In this document: in pieces, positions 17,301 to 25,101 of the stretch
Numbering within the stretch: the first letter of the stretch is position 1
Layout of the letters: the number at the start of each line of letters is the position of its first letter
NCBI RefSeq assembly: GCF_028293835.1
Contig: NZ_JAQGNX010000025.1
Location: 1 to 33,875, forward strand
Direction: 5' to 3'
Length of the DNA stretch: 33,875 nucleotides
Source: Pseudomonas sp.
GTDB lineage: Bacteria; Pseudomonadota; Gammaproteobacteria; Pseudomonadales; Pseudomonadaceae
Notes under the pieces: generated by a model
Told to the model about the DNA's origin: nothing
Databases searched by the model: none
What the model saw: the letters and a program-made list of their open reading frames with translations, nothing else
Made by a program: the position numbers and the translations under genes

Positions 17301-20300
17301 GACGGCACTGTCGCTCACACGGTCACGGCCGTCGCTGGCAGTTCAATCGATGTGTCGGGATGGAATCTGGCGACGCTGACCCTGACGCCAACGACGGGCT
17401 ACACCGGCAAATTTGACCTGACCGTAACGGCCACGTCCCATGAAAACGCGAACGGCGATACTTCTGCGCCGGTGACCGGGACTATTCCGGTGACCGTTTT
17501 CGCCCCGGTGACTGAGGTCAGTATTCACGGTAGCGCATCCGTTCACGAGGGCGACACCGCAGGCTACGACATCACACTGTCCCAGGCGGCGACGAGCGCC
17601 ACCACGGTCAACCTGACCTACACCGGCACGGCCAGCAATGGCGCGGATTACACCGGTGTGGCCTCGGTGGTCATTGCAGCAGGTGCCACCAGCGCCCATA
17701 TCGACATCGCGACCATTGCTGACGGCATCCCCGAAGGCACTGAAAACTTCACCGTCCAGATTGGCTCAATCACCGCCGGGCAGGTTGGGACTGTTGTGCC
17801 GAGCGCCTTAGTGGACAGTGTGACGACGTCGATCATCGATTCGGGCACGGTGACCTTGTCGGCCTCCCAGAACGTATTTGAAGGCGGGACAATCACTTAC
17901 ACGGCATCGCTGAATTACACGTCGCTGAGCGACATCACCGTCAAGCTGGATAACGGTCAATCGATCGTGATCAAGGCGGGTGACACTCACAACTCGATCG
18001 ACTTTGCGGCCCCGGCCAATAACGTCTACGTCGACGTCAACAAAACCGTCAGCCAACACATCGTCAGCGCCACCGCAAGCAACGGCGACAGCGTAGTGAT
18101 CGGTCAAGCAACCGCTACGACCCATGTAAATGACACCACCGACACCACGTATGTCGGTATTCAAGGCCCGACGACTGTTGCCGAGGGCACTGCTGCGACC
18201 TATACCTTGACGCTGACAAACGCGGCCCAAGAGGGTCACCCTGTCACAGTAACCTTGAACTACAGCGGCACCGCGGCCAATGGCACAGACTTCACTGGCC
18301 AGACCACCGTCATCATTCCAGGCGGCACCAACAGTGCCAGCTTCAATATTGGGACTGTCGACGATCACCTGGCGGGTAACAGTAAAAACATTGTCATCAC
18401 CCTCTCCAATCCACAGGGCGGCAATTTCGAAAGTCTGGCGGTTGCTTCGGACGCTGGCACCGCAATCAGCGGCGGCGGCACGATTTCCATCACGATTACC
18501 GAAGATGCACCGACCGCGACTGGCCATCACATCGCCGGCGTAGAAGACACCGCGTTGGCGCTGACATGGGCCAGCTTTGGCACCAACATCGACCCGCATA
18601 CGGTTGGCGCTGGCATTACCCTGACCAAACTGCCGGTCGATGGCACGCTGACACTCAACGGCACCGTGATCACGGCGCTGGATGCGAATCACCCTCTGTT
18701 TATCAGCGCAGCGGATATCGGCAACGGTCTTCTGGTCTTCACGCCGGCAGCCAATGCTTCGAGCATTCCTCTACCGGTCGGTGCCGACCCTGCCGGCGCG
18801 GTCGGCGGCACAGTCGACCCTTCCCACCTTGGCAACAACCAAGCGGATTACGCACAGATCGGCTTTGAGCCTACGGTGGGTACGGCTATCGGCAGCGCCT
18901 CCACAGTGTTGATCGACATCGCGCCCGTGGCTGATCTGCCGACCCTGAACATCGGCAACGCGTTGCCGCCTGCAACAGGACTCATCAAGGAAACCTGGAC
19001 CGGCTTGAGCAATTTGGGCACAGACGGTAGAGGCACGGCGCCTGACGTATTGCAGAACGTTATCAATGGCGCACCCACAGCCATCAGCGCCACCCACACT
19101 TCCAGCACCGTTACCAACGTGGCTGACACCGATGTGGCTCAGGGTGTCGCTTCGAAAACGTCCGGTCTGATTTACATGGAGGCCGGCCATTCGTACACCT
19201 TCTCCGGCACCGGCGATGACGGCCTGGTGGTGACCGTCGGCGGTCAACAAGTGGCGTACGACGTCTGGGGTGATGGCAAAGGTACAGGGGCCACGCAAAG
19301 CGCACTCAACGGTACGTTCACCCCGACCGTCAGCGGTTACTACACGCTGGATATTTTCCACTACAACCAGAACGGTCCAGGCCACTACGACGTCAACCTC
19401 TCGGTCGACGGCCATCCAGCGACCGACCTGGCCACCTCGGGTGTGCCGATCTATACCTCCGTTGCCGATCTGACGGCAGCCGGCATGCACGTTAGTAGCC
19501 TGCAAACCAGCGGCCTCGGTGGCACGGGCGAAGGTTACTACCAGGGCTATCAGCTCAACGAAGGCGCAGAAAACGGCAAAGTGTACCTGTCGAAAATCGT
19601 CGCGAATCTGACCGACACTGACGGCTCTGAAACCCTGGCGGTGAAGATCGACGGCGTCCCGGCCGGTGCCGTGTTGAGCGACGGTACTGTCACTCACACC
19701 ATCACAGGCGCCGTCGGCAGCTCAATCGATGTATCGGGCTGGAATCTGGCGACCTTGACCCTGACGCCAGCGACGGGCTACACCGGCACGTTCAACCTGA
19801 CCGTGACGGCCACGTCGACCGAGCACGGGAACGGCGACACTTCTGCACCGGTGGTTGGGACCATTCCGGTGAGCGTTTTTGCACCGGAGGTTTCCACTGC
19901 CAGCCTTGCCGCGACGACGGGTCCAACGGTCCATGAAGGCGGTACTGCTGGCTACGACATAACCCTGTCCGCAGCCGCGCAAACCGGCACCACGGTCAAT
20001 CTGACCTACACCGGCACGGCCAGCAACGGTGCGGATTACACCGGTGTGGCATCGGTGTTCATTGCAGCAGGTCAGACTACGGCCCACTTCGACATCGTGA
20101 CCAAATCCGACCAGATTGCGGAAGGTAACGAAAGCATTACGATCCAGATCGGCTCCATCACCACTGGGCAGTTTGAAAGCGTTGTGCCGAGCGCGGGCAG
20201 TGTGACCACTACGATCATTGATAACTCGCCCACGGCGACTGGCCAACACGTTCCCGGCACGGAAGACACCGCTGTGGTGCTGGCTTGGGCCAGCTTCGGC

Positions 20301-22628
20301 ACCAACATCGACCCGAACGCGGTCGGGGCGGGTATTACGCTGACCAAACTGCCGGTCGACGGAACGCTGGCTTACAACGGCAGCGTGATCAGCTCATTGG
20401 ATGCGAGCCACCCGCTGTTCATCAGCAAAGCGGATATTGACGCAGGTCATCTGGTATTCACGCCGGCAGCCAATGCATCGAGCATCCCCCTTCTTACCGG
20501 CAGCGGCCCAGTCGGCTCAGTCGACCCGTCCCATCTGGGCAACAACAAAGCGGATTACGCACAGATCGGCTTTGAGCCAACCGTTGGTACAAATGTCGGA
20601 GCTGCGTCCACCGTCATCATCGATATCGCACCCGTTGCGGATACGCCGTCGCTGGTTATCACGGGGACTAGCCACGGCACAGAAAACGGGACGATCTCGC
20701 TGTCCACCATCACCACACACCTGACCGATACCGACACGTCCGAAACGCTGAGCGTGAAGATCGACGGGATCAAGGCCAATACCACGCTGAGCGATGGTGC
20801 GGGTCATACCTTCACTACCGGCGACACGGGTACAGTCGTCAGTTCCGTGGATGTTTCCAACTGGAACTTGAGTACCCTGACTATCACGCCGCCGGCTTAT
20901 TACAGCGGCTCGTTTGACTTGACGGTGACGTCGACCGCTACCGAAACCGGTAACAACTCTCAAGCCACTACAGCGCCAGCCGTCATCACCGTGACAGTGG
21001 ACCCAGGTGTTTTCACGGGGTCGACCGGCACCACGGGCGATGACAACATAACGGGCACCAGCGGTAACGACATCATCGTCGGCGACCCAGGTGTGGTGGT
21101 TATCCCAGGCCAGAGCTACAACATCGCGTTCATCGTCGATTCGTCGAGCAGCATGAGTAACTCGCTGGCCGCTGCCACCGCTTCGCTAAATAAAGTGTTT
21201 GCGGCGCTGTCCCTCAGTCTCAATGGTGCGAACCACGGCACGGTGAATATCTTCCTCACCGACTTCAATACACAGGTTCAACATACGCTCACCGTTGACC
21301 TCTCCTCGAAGACTGCGTTGTCAGATTTACAAACTGCATTGGGTAAAATCGTTTCAGCGGGCACTACCAACTACGAAGATGCTTTCAAGACCGCGTCGAA
21401 CTTCTTTGACAGTGCAACAGCCAAGAACAATGTCGGGGCGACCAACCTGACGTATTTCATTACTGACGGCCAGCCAAACACTCACGAAACGGGCGTTGCT
21501 GGCAATCCGTGGGTCATCGACTACAAGTCCCACTCCTCGACGCCCGACATATCGCTGGACACGTTGATCAACGTGAGCAATTACACCCTTGGCACTGCCC
21601 TCACCATGAAACTGGGAAACACTGTCCAGACGATTATTGACACTGCGGGCCATGTATTCCATTGGACTGAAAACAGCCAGGGCGTCTGGAGCAAAACACA
21701 GTTGGCAGGCACCCTGCATTACGAGGGTGATCACAAAACGTACGAGCTGTCCACACCGGGCACGAGCGGTTATGGAACGGGCAGCGACACGACGGCTGCG
21801 TTTAACGTATTGGCCGCGCAGTCCCATGTTCAAGCCATCGGTTTGAATGACTTGAACCTGAATGCGCTGACTCCGTACAACAGCCACACCAATGCCGGCG
21901 ACGTACCACTGGGCAACATCGATCCATCTAACCTGGCGAGCGCGATTCTTTCGCACAATGGAGCCGCCGGCAGCGACACCATCAATGGCGGCAGCGGCGA
22001 TGACATCATCTTCGGCGATCTGGCGAACCTGCCCGGCACTACTGGCGGCGGCTATGCAGCACTGCAAGCTTACGTTGTGGCTAATGGCGGGGCTAATACT
22101 GCTGAAGGTGTGCATAAGTACATTACCGAGCACGCCAGCACGTTCGATATTTCTGGCGCTAACGACGGAAACGACCATCTGCTGGGCGGCGATGGCAATG
22201 ACATTCTGTTCGGTCAGGGTGGCAACGACACGCTTGAGGGCGGCAACGGTAACGACCTTCTATACGGCGGCGCGGGTAACAACACGTTGATCGGCGGTTT
22301 GGGCGCGGACACTTTCGCCTGGAAGACCGGTGATACCGGCACCAGTGTGATCAAGGACTTCAGCGTGGCCCAGGGCGATCACATTGACCTGACCGATTTG
22401 CTGCATAACGACACAACTGGCCCGATCGATAACTTCCTCAAGCTCGCCAGCGCCAGCGACGGTTCGGCGGTGTTGCAAATCAGCACTGATGGCAAGCTCA
22501 ATGCTGCCGGCGGTGTCGCCAATGCGGACGTAACGATCAAGCTCGAAGGCGTTAGTTTCTCCGGCTCCAGCATCAACTCGCTGATTGCTGGCGCTGACCC
22601 GACGATCAAAGTCGAACATCACGGCTAA
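14397..22628 (+). CDS. lapA: LapA-type giant RTX adhesin
   Basis: This 2,743-residue type I-secreted adhesin is much shorter than LapA of P. fluorescens or P. putida. Residues 1-130 form the retention module (MSSVVAIVKSIVGQVVAVSP) with a LapG-type dialanine site PAAG at 106-109, followed by GGHSFVLLDATAGRVEPTIG. Next come immunoglobulin-like and Calx-beta-like extender repeats, and a long unit present twice (see repeat entries), each with a PA14-like domain (from residues 745 and 1528). RTX nonapeptides follow, with a von Willebrand A domain between them (MIDAS motif DSSSSMS from residue 2248, TDGQP later). The tail has GNDILFGQGGNDTLEGGNGND and a type I secretion target domain. ATG 14397 has AGGAG seven bases upstream; an earlier in-frame start at 14370 lacks one. 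It should anchor cells to surfaces or partners until LapG cuts it. Confidence 0.95.
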   Translation: MSSVVAIVKSIVGQVVAVSPEGVQRVLIEGDRLFLGDQILTGPAGAVSLELQDGRVLDLGRDTQWTSTDPQVGQPEVAAAESAHSVAELQQAIAAGADPTKDLEAPAAGVTNVGPGGEAGGGHSFVLLDATAGRVEPTIGFPTGPIGSTPLAAEQRVGLDNNEVVRPSTLTLSATPTLTEAGGTLVYTASVTAAPLSPLVITLSNGQTITIGAGQTTGSISVPIADHNDPYIDPTQISTTVTGIAGGGGTAVTIDPTPAVTTITDTIDNTGLSLSASNTVTEGGQITYTATLTNAAQTPVTVTLSNGSVITIAAGESTGSVNVATPPNDVYQNGSTVSTTITGASGGNFEQLTPNTAPATTTITDSIDTTGLTLSASGTVAEGGQIVYTATLTNAAQTPVVVTLSSGDTITIAAGQTTGTVNVAAPADTIYKDGTTISTTIASATGGNFENLVPNPAAALTTVTDTIDITYVGIQGPTTVAEGAAATYTLTLTNAAQAGNPVTVTLTYSGTAANGTDFTGQTTVTIPGGASSASFTIPTVDDGATGSSKNLVITLSDPQGGNFEGLAIASGSVTAITGGGTITTTITDDALTAIGHHLPGTEDTALALTWASFGTNIGSNAIGAGIKLTQLPGAGTLELNGHLLTASDVGMVISKADIDAGHLVFTPATNASSTPLPTGSDPVGPVVGPVDPSHLGNNQADYAQIGFEPVIGTAVGNASTVIIDITPVADLPTLHIGSVLPPATGLIKETWTGLQGLGNSGSGASGDVLQTVIGGAAHNPGNQTTVSDVAAGDVTEGTASKTSGLIYLEAGHSYTFTGTGDDSLLVTVGGKQVAADTWAGGDKLNGTFTPNVSGYYTLDIFHYNQNGPGNYDVNLSVDGKPATDLSTSGVPIYTSVADLTAAGMHLGDLQASGLGGSGEGYYQGYQLNEGVENGKVYLSPVAASLTDTDGSETLAVKIDGVPAGAVLSDGTVAHTVTAVAGSSIDVSGWNLATLTLTPTTGYTGKFDLTVTATSHENANGDTSAPVTGTIPVTVFAPVTEVSIHGSASVHEGDTAGYDITLSQAATSATTVNLTYTGTASNGADYTGVASVVIAAGATSAHIDIATIADGIPEGTENFTVQIGSITAGQVGTVVPSALVDSVTTSIIDSGTVTLSASQNVFEGGTITYTASLNYTSLSDITVKLDNGQSIVIKAGDTHNSIDFAAPANNVYVDVNKTVSQHIVSATASNGDSVVIGQATATTHVNDTTDTTYVGIQGPTTVAEGTAATYTLTLTNAAQEGHPVTVTLNYSGTAANGTDFTGQTTVIIPGGTNSASFNIGTVDDHLAGNSKNIVITLSNPQGGNFESLAVASDAGTAISGGGTISITITEDAPTATGHHIAGVEDTALALTWASFGTNIDPHTVGAGITLTKLPVDGTLTLNGTVITALDANHPLFISAADIGNGLLVFTPAANASSIPLPVGADPAGAVGGTVDPSHLGNNQADYAQIGFEPTVGTAIGSASTVLIDIAPVADLPTLNIGNALPPATGLIKETWTGLSNLGTDGRGTAPDVLQNVINGAPTAISATHTSSTVTNVADTDVAQGVASKTSGLIYMEAGHSYTFSGTGDDGLVVTVGGQQVAYDVWGDGKGTGATQSALNGTFTPTVSGYYTLDIFHYNQNGPGHYDVNLSVDGHPATDLATSGVPIYTSVADLTAAGMHVSSLQTSGLGGTGEGYYQGYQLNEGAENGKVYLSKIVANLTDTDGSETLAVKIDGVPAGAVLSDGTVTHTITGAVGSSIDVSGWNLATLTLTPATGYTGTFNLTVTATSTEHGNGDTSAPVVGTIPVSVFAPEVSTASLAATTGPTVHEGGTAGYDITLSAAAQTGTTVNLTYTGTASNGADYTGVASVFIAAGQTTAHFDIVTKSDQIAEGNESITIQIGSITTGQFESVVPSAGSVTTTIIDNSPTATGQHVPGTEDTAVVLAWASFGTNIDPNAVGAGITLTKLPVDGTLAYNGSVISSLDASHPLFISKADIDAGHLVFTPAANASSIPLLTGSGPVGSVDPSHLGNNKADYAQIGFEPTVGTNVGAASTVIIDIAPVADTPSLVITGTSHGTENGTISLSTITTHLTDTDTSETLSVKIDGIKANTTLSDGAGHTFTTGDTGTVVSSVDVSNWNLSTLTITPPAYYSGSFDLTVTSTATETGNNSQATTAPAVITVTVDPGVFTGSTGTTGDDNITGTSGNDIIVGDPGVVVIPGQSYNIAFIVDSSSSMSNSLAAATASLNKVFAALSLSLNGANHGTVNIFLTDFNTQVQHTLTVDLSSKTALSDLQTALGKIVSAGTTNYEDAFKTASNFFDSATAKNNVGATNLTYFITDGQPNTHETGVAGNPWVIDYKSHSSTPDISLDTLINVSNYTLGTALTMKLGNTVQTIIDTAGHVFHWTENSQGVWSKTQLAGTLHYEGDHKTYELSTPGTSGYGTGSDTTAAFNVLAAQSHVQAIGLNDLNLNALTPYNSHTNAGDVPLGNIDPSNLASAILSHNGAAGSDTINGGSGDDIIFGDLANLPGTTGGGYAALQAYVVANGGANTAEGVHKYITEHASTFDISGANDGNDHLLGGDGNDILFGQGGNDTLEGGNGNDLLYGGAGNNTLIGGLGADTFAWKTGDTGTSVIKDFSVAQGDHIDLTDLLHNDTTGPIDNFLKLASASDGSAVLQISTDGKLNAAGGVANADVTIKLEGVSFSGSSINSLIAGADPTIKVEHHG
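14712..14723 (+). other. Predicted LapG cleavage site (PAAG) in LapA
   Basis: Codons 106-109 of lapA encode Pro-Ala-Ala-Gly. In P. fluorescens LapA the protease LapG cuts between the two alanines of TAAG at residues 108-109, and Pro is accepted in the first position in related substrates. Position, context (DPTKDLEAPAAG) and the presence of lapG downstream agree. Cleavage here is predicted, not shown. Confidence 0.8.
15804..17843 (+). repeat. Long internal duplication of lapA, copy 1
   Basis: This unit starts at the Thr-Tyr-Val-Gly-Ile codons (15804) and runs through a Calx-beta-like domain, a cadherin-like domain (TWASFGTNIG), a PA14-like domain and a second Calx-beta-like domain. It recurs in the same order from 18147. 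The offset is 2,343 bp at the start and 2,379 bp within the PA14 part, so copy 2 has small insertions. A 55-bp stretch at 16949-17003 is identical to 19328-19382. Confidence 0.85.
18147..20224 (+). repeat. Long internal duplication of lapA, copy 2
   Basis: This is the second copy of the unit at 15804-17843, with the same domain order. The PA14-like part begins at 18978 and is slightly longer than in copy 1. DNA identity is patchy but locally perfect (55 bp at 19328-19382), suggesting recent duplication or gene conversion within the adhesin gene. Confidence 0.85.
20225..20655 (+). repeat. Partial third copy of lapA repeat unit
   Basis: This corresponds to the cadherin-like part only (TWASFGTNI becomes AWASFGTNIDPNAVGAG) and ends at IDIAPVAD. 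It lacks the PA14-like domain, after which the sequence diverges into the region before the RTX and von Willebrand A domains. It matches copy 2 better than copy 1 in ITLTKLPVDGTL. Confidence 0.75.
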
Positions 22629-22639
22629 TCAACACTAAG

Positions 22640-22665
22640 CCGGCAGCCGTTCACGGGGCTGCCGG
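22640..22665 (+). terminator. Possible terminator after lapA
   Basis: CCGGCAGCC (22640-22648) pairs with GGCTGCCGG (22657-22665) across an eight-base loop, eleven bases after the lapA stop. No T-run follows, so termination may be partial and the small gene at 22744 could be co-transcribed with lapA. Confidence 0.5.
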
Positions 22666-22743
22666 TGAAGTGCATACTCGCGCCAAACGCCTATGCTGCT
22701 GAAAGTCGATACAGTCGCTGTGCAAGCCAATGAGGAATTTTCA

Positions 22744-23082
22744 ATGTTCTACGTTCAACGCGATGCACAAGGTTTGCTCGTTCGCGTAGAAGCAGCACCT
22801 TATGCCGGGTCAACCGACATGCTTGCGGCCGATGACCATGAGATTCAGGCCTGGTTCGCCAATGAAGTGGTAGAGAACAGCCTTAATCAGCTCAAGCAAA
22901 GCGACATGGAGATGATTCGGGTACTCGATGATTTGATCCAGGTGTTGACCAGCAAGGGCGTGATTCGCGTAACCGACCTTCCCCCTGCGGCACAGGCCAA
23001 GCTTATGGACCGGACTCAAGCCCGTGAAGCGCTGGGTGGCTTAAGCCATTTGATCAATGATGATGAAATGGGTTTGATTTAA
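22744..23082 (+). CDS. Small conserved lap-locus protein (annotated as tryptophan synthase beta-like)
   Basis: This 112-residue acidic soluble protein begins MFYVQRDAQGLLVRVEAAPY and ends GGLSHLINDDEMGLI. From memory, similar short proteins in Pseudomonas are labelled tryptophan synthase subunit beta-like, but nothing here resembles the PLP-dependent catalytic domain, so that name should not be taken as function. The start ATG at 22744 has GAGGA seven bases upstream; earlier starts in the open frame lack one. The central part (LNQLKQSDMEMIRVLDDLIQVLTSKGVI) is helical. It sits between lapA and lapD and is convergent with lapD. A role in the Lap system is possible but unproven. Confidence 0.8.
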   Translation: MFYVQRDAQGLLVRVEAAPYAGSTDMLAADDHEIQAWFANEVVENSLNQLKQSDMEMIRVLDDLIQVLTSKGVIRVTDLPPAAQAKLMDRTQAREALGGLSHLINDDEMGLI

Positions 23083-23092
23083 AGCAAATCTC

Positions 23093-23126
23093 ATCGGTAG
23101 GAGCCAACTGGTTGGCTCCTACCGAT
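23093..23126. terminator. Bidirectional terminator between convergent genes
   Basis: A perfect 16-bp inverted repeat (23093-23108 with 23111-23126) is centred on TG. It lies eleven bases after the small gene and eighteen before the lapD stop. The minus-strand side is followed by GAGATTTGCTTTAAA. The core GTAGGAGCCAAC resembles Pseudomonas REP-like palindromes, so it may be both repeat and terminator. Confidence 0.65.
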
Positions 23127-23143
23127 TGCAGTGATTGTTCCCC

Positions 23144-25093
23144 CTACAGTTTCCACGGCGCTGGCTGACCAAACAGTTGGCCTTGCACGCCTTGTATACC
23201 CATCTCACGAATGACCTGAAACTCACCATCAGTCTCTACGCGCTCGGCTATCAGCGGCAGGTCAATGCTGTGGGCCGCGCGCTGAATGGCTTCGATAAAC
23301 AACCGTTTATGACTTTCTTCGTCGATGGCGCGAATGTAGCTGCCGTCAATTTTCAAGTAAGCGAGTCCCAGATGAGCCAGGTTACCGATCATGCTGAAGC
23401 GGCCGCCGAAATGCTGCACCGCCAATGCGAATCCAAGCTCGCGCAAGCGCCGGGTAAGTTGCTCCAATACCGTCTGCTCGGGCAATTGCTCTTCGCCTAT
23501 TTCCAGGGTCAGCCGGTTGCCGAATCGCGCATAACGCTTGAGCGTTTCAAAGATTTGATTCAGCGCAGTCGGGTCAGCCAAGGTCGCGGCTGAGAGGTTC
23601 AGTGCCAGCGCCTGGTTATGCAGCGTCATCTGCTGCAGAACCAGTTCAAGCATGAGCTGGTCGAGCCGTGTCGACCAGCCAAAACGTTCCAGCCAAGGCA
23701 GGAATCGGCCCGCCGGAATGGTCTGACCCTGGTCATCAAGCAGCCGCGACAGTACTTTGTAATGCAGCACCTGCGCCGGGTTACGGCTGTCCACCACGGG
23801 CTGGAAGAACAGTTGGAAACGTCGCTGAGTGAGCGCCTGATCGAGCAAGGTGTTCCAGGTGTGCTGATCATCGCCCAAGGTGACAGCGGCGCTGTGTTCG
23901 ATGCAACTCCAACTGCGCTCGCCCTCGATCTCGGCTTGAGATAACGCTTGATCAGCCAGCCCCAACAACATTTGCGGCGAATCACCTGGGCTGTAGGGCG
24001 CCAGTCCGATATGAGCCACCGGGGTAACGTCCGAGGCGCCGGTGGCCTGTAGGCTTAGCAGCGCGCTTTCGAGATTCTGCGCCAGCAATAGCGCCTCGGC
24101 ACGCATCAGGCCCGGGGCCAATACGGCAAACTCGCCCCCTCGGCTACGGGTGATGAGGTTGTTGGTTTCCGGATAGCGCGCACACTGGCGAACCAACAGT
24201 TCGCTGACCGCCTGAAGCAGCTGATCGGTACGTTTGCCGCCCAGTCGCTGATTTAACCCTGCCAGGTCTTTGACCCGTACCAGCAACAAATAACCCGAAC
24301 TGGCTTCTTCTTGATTGCTGACACGAGCATTGAGCTGCATTTCGAAATAACGACGATTGGCCAAACCAGTAAGGCTATCTTGGTAAGACTCGATCCGTAA
24401 TTTCTCACTGCGGTCGGTGCTTTCCTGAAAAAGCGCTTTGAGTTTTTCGACCATCTGGTTCATCGCCTGTACCACCCGGCGCAATTCCGGCGTACTGGGG
24501 AGCTCAGACAAACTCAGAAACTCGCGTCGGCCAATGGCATGAGATTGCGCGACCATATAGTCCAGAGGCTTCAATTGTCGGCGCAGGAGCATGGCGCCGA
24601 GTATCGCGCTGACCAGACCGCAGACCACCAACCAGCCCAGGCTACCGAGCGCACTGTCCCACAGCTTTGCCAACGCAAACATCGGGTGGCTGACCACTTC
24701 AACACGCGCCGCTTGCTGCCAGCCGCGGCTGACAATCGCATCGCCACCGGCCGCTTCCAGCCCGATCAGCTTGACGAACCAACCCGGCACATTTCCGCTG
24801 TCAGGGGCACCGGAGCGCTCGACGATGACGTTGTGGGTGGCGAGGTCGATGACCCGAATACTCGAATAATAGCCGCTGTCGAAGATCGAGCTGACCATCA
24901 ACTCGACCATAGTCGGATCGTCAATGTTTGGCGTCAGCGACAGCGCCAGCGACGTCGCCGCATCTTGGGCGTGTGAGCGCAGCTGATTGACGTATTGCGC
25001 GCGCGAGCTTTCCACGCTGACCATGAAACTGCCGCTGAAGGCGACCACCAGAAACAGACAAATCGCGAGCAATAACTGTTTAAACAGAGACAT
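23144..25093 (-). CDS. lapD: LapD, c-di-GMP receptor with degenerate GGDEF and EAL domains
   Basis: This 649-residue inner-membrane protein has a membrane span at 4-27, a periplasmic output domain with Trp125, and a second span near 150-170. HAMP and signalling helices follow (about 170-235), then a GGDEF domain carrying RGGEF at 318-322 and an EAL domain with KVLSR at 446-450 where active enzymes have EALLR. Both catalytic motifs are degenerate, as in P. fluorescens LapD. That protein binds c-di-GMP through the EAL domain and holds LapG in the periplasm; Trp125 is the residue known there to contact LapG. ATG 25093 has AGGAG upstream that overlaps the lapG stop, so lapG-lapD is an operon. Confidence 0.95.
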   Translation of the reverse strand: MSLFKQLLLAICLFLVVAFSGSFMVSVESSRAQYVNQLRSHAQDAATSLALSLTPNIDDPTMVELMVSSIFDSGYYSSIRVIDLATHNVIVERSGAPDSGNVPGWFVKLIGLEAAGGDAIVSRGWQQAARVEVVSHPMFALAKLWDSALGSLGWLVVCGLVSAILGAMLLRRQLKPLDYMVAQSHAIGRREFLSLSELPSTPELRRVVQAMNQMVEKLKALFQESTDRSEKLRIESYQDSLTGLANRRYFEMQLNARVSNQEEASSGYLLLVRVKDLAGLNQRLGGKRTDQLLQAVSELLVRQCARYPETNNLITRSRGGEFAVLAPGLMRAEALLLAQNLESALLSLQATGASDVTPVAHIGLAPYSPGDSPQMLLGLADQALSQAEIEGERSWSCIEHSAAVTLGDDQHTWNTLLDQALTQRRFQLFFQPVVDSRNPAQVLHYKVLSRLLDDQGQTIPAGRFLPWLERFGWSTRLDQLMLELVLQQMTLHNQALALNLSAATLADPTALNQIFETLKRYARFGNRLTLEIGEEQLPEQTVLEQLTRRLRELGFALAVQHFGGRFSMIGNLAHLGLAYLKIDGSYIRAIDEESHKRLFIEAIQRAAHSIDLPLIAERVETDGEFQVIREMGIQGVQGQLFGQPAPWKL

Positions 25094-25101
25094 CAGAACT
25101 C

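Noticed and set aside
18771..19697. 308-codon open frame on the minus strand inside lapA
   Set aside because: It is an antisense shadow of the GC-rich repeat region of lapA, and a similar frame appears opposite the other copy (16701-17318). There is no ribosome site or known family.
15181..20655. Repeats in lapA as a CRISPR or satellite array
   Set aside because: They are in-frame protein domain repeats of hundreds of bases, without short identical repeats and unique spacers.
23144..25093. LapD as an active diguanylate cyclase or phosphodiesterase
   Set aside because: RGGEF and KVLSR replace the catalytic GGDEF and EALLR motifs. The pattern is that of a c-di-GMP receptor.
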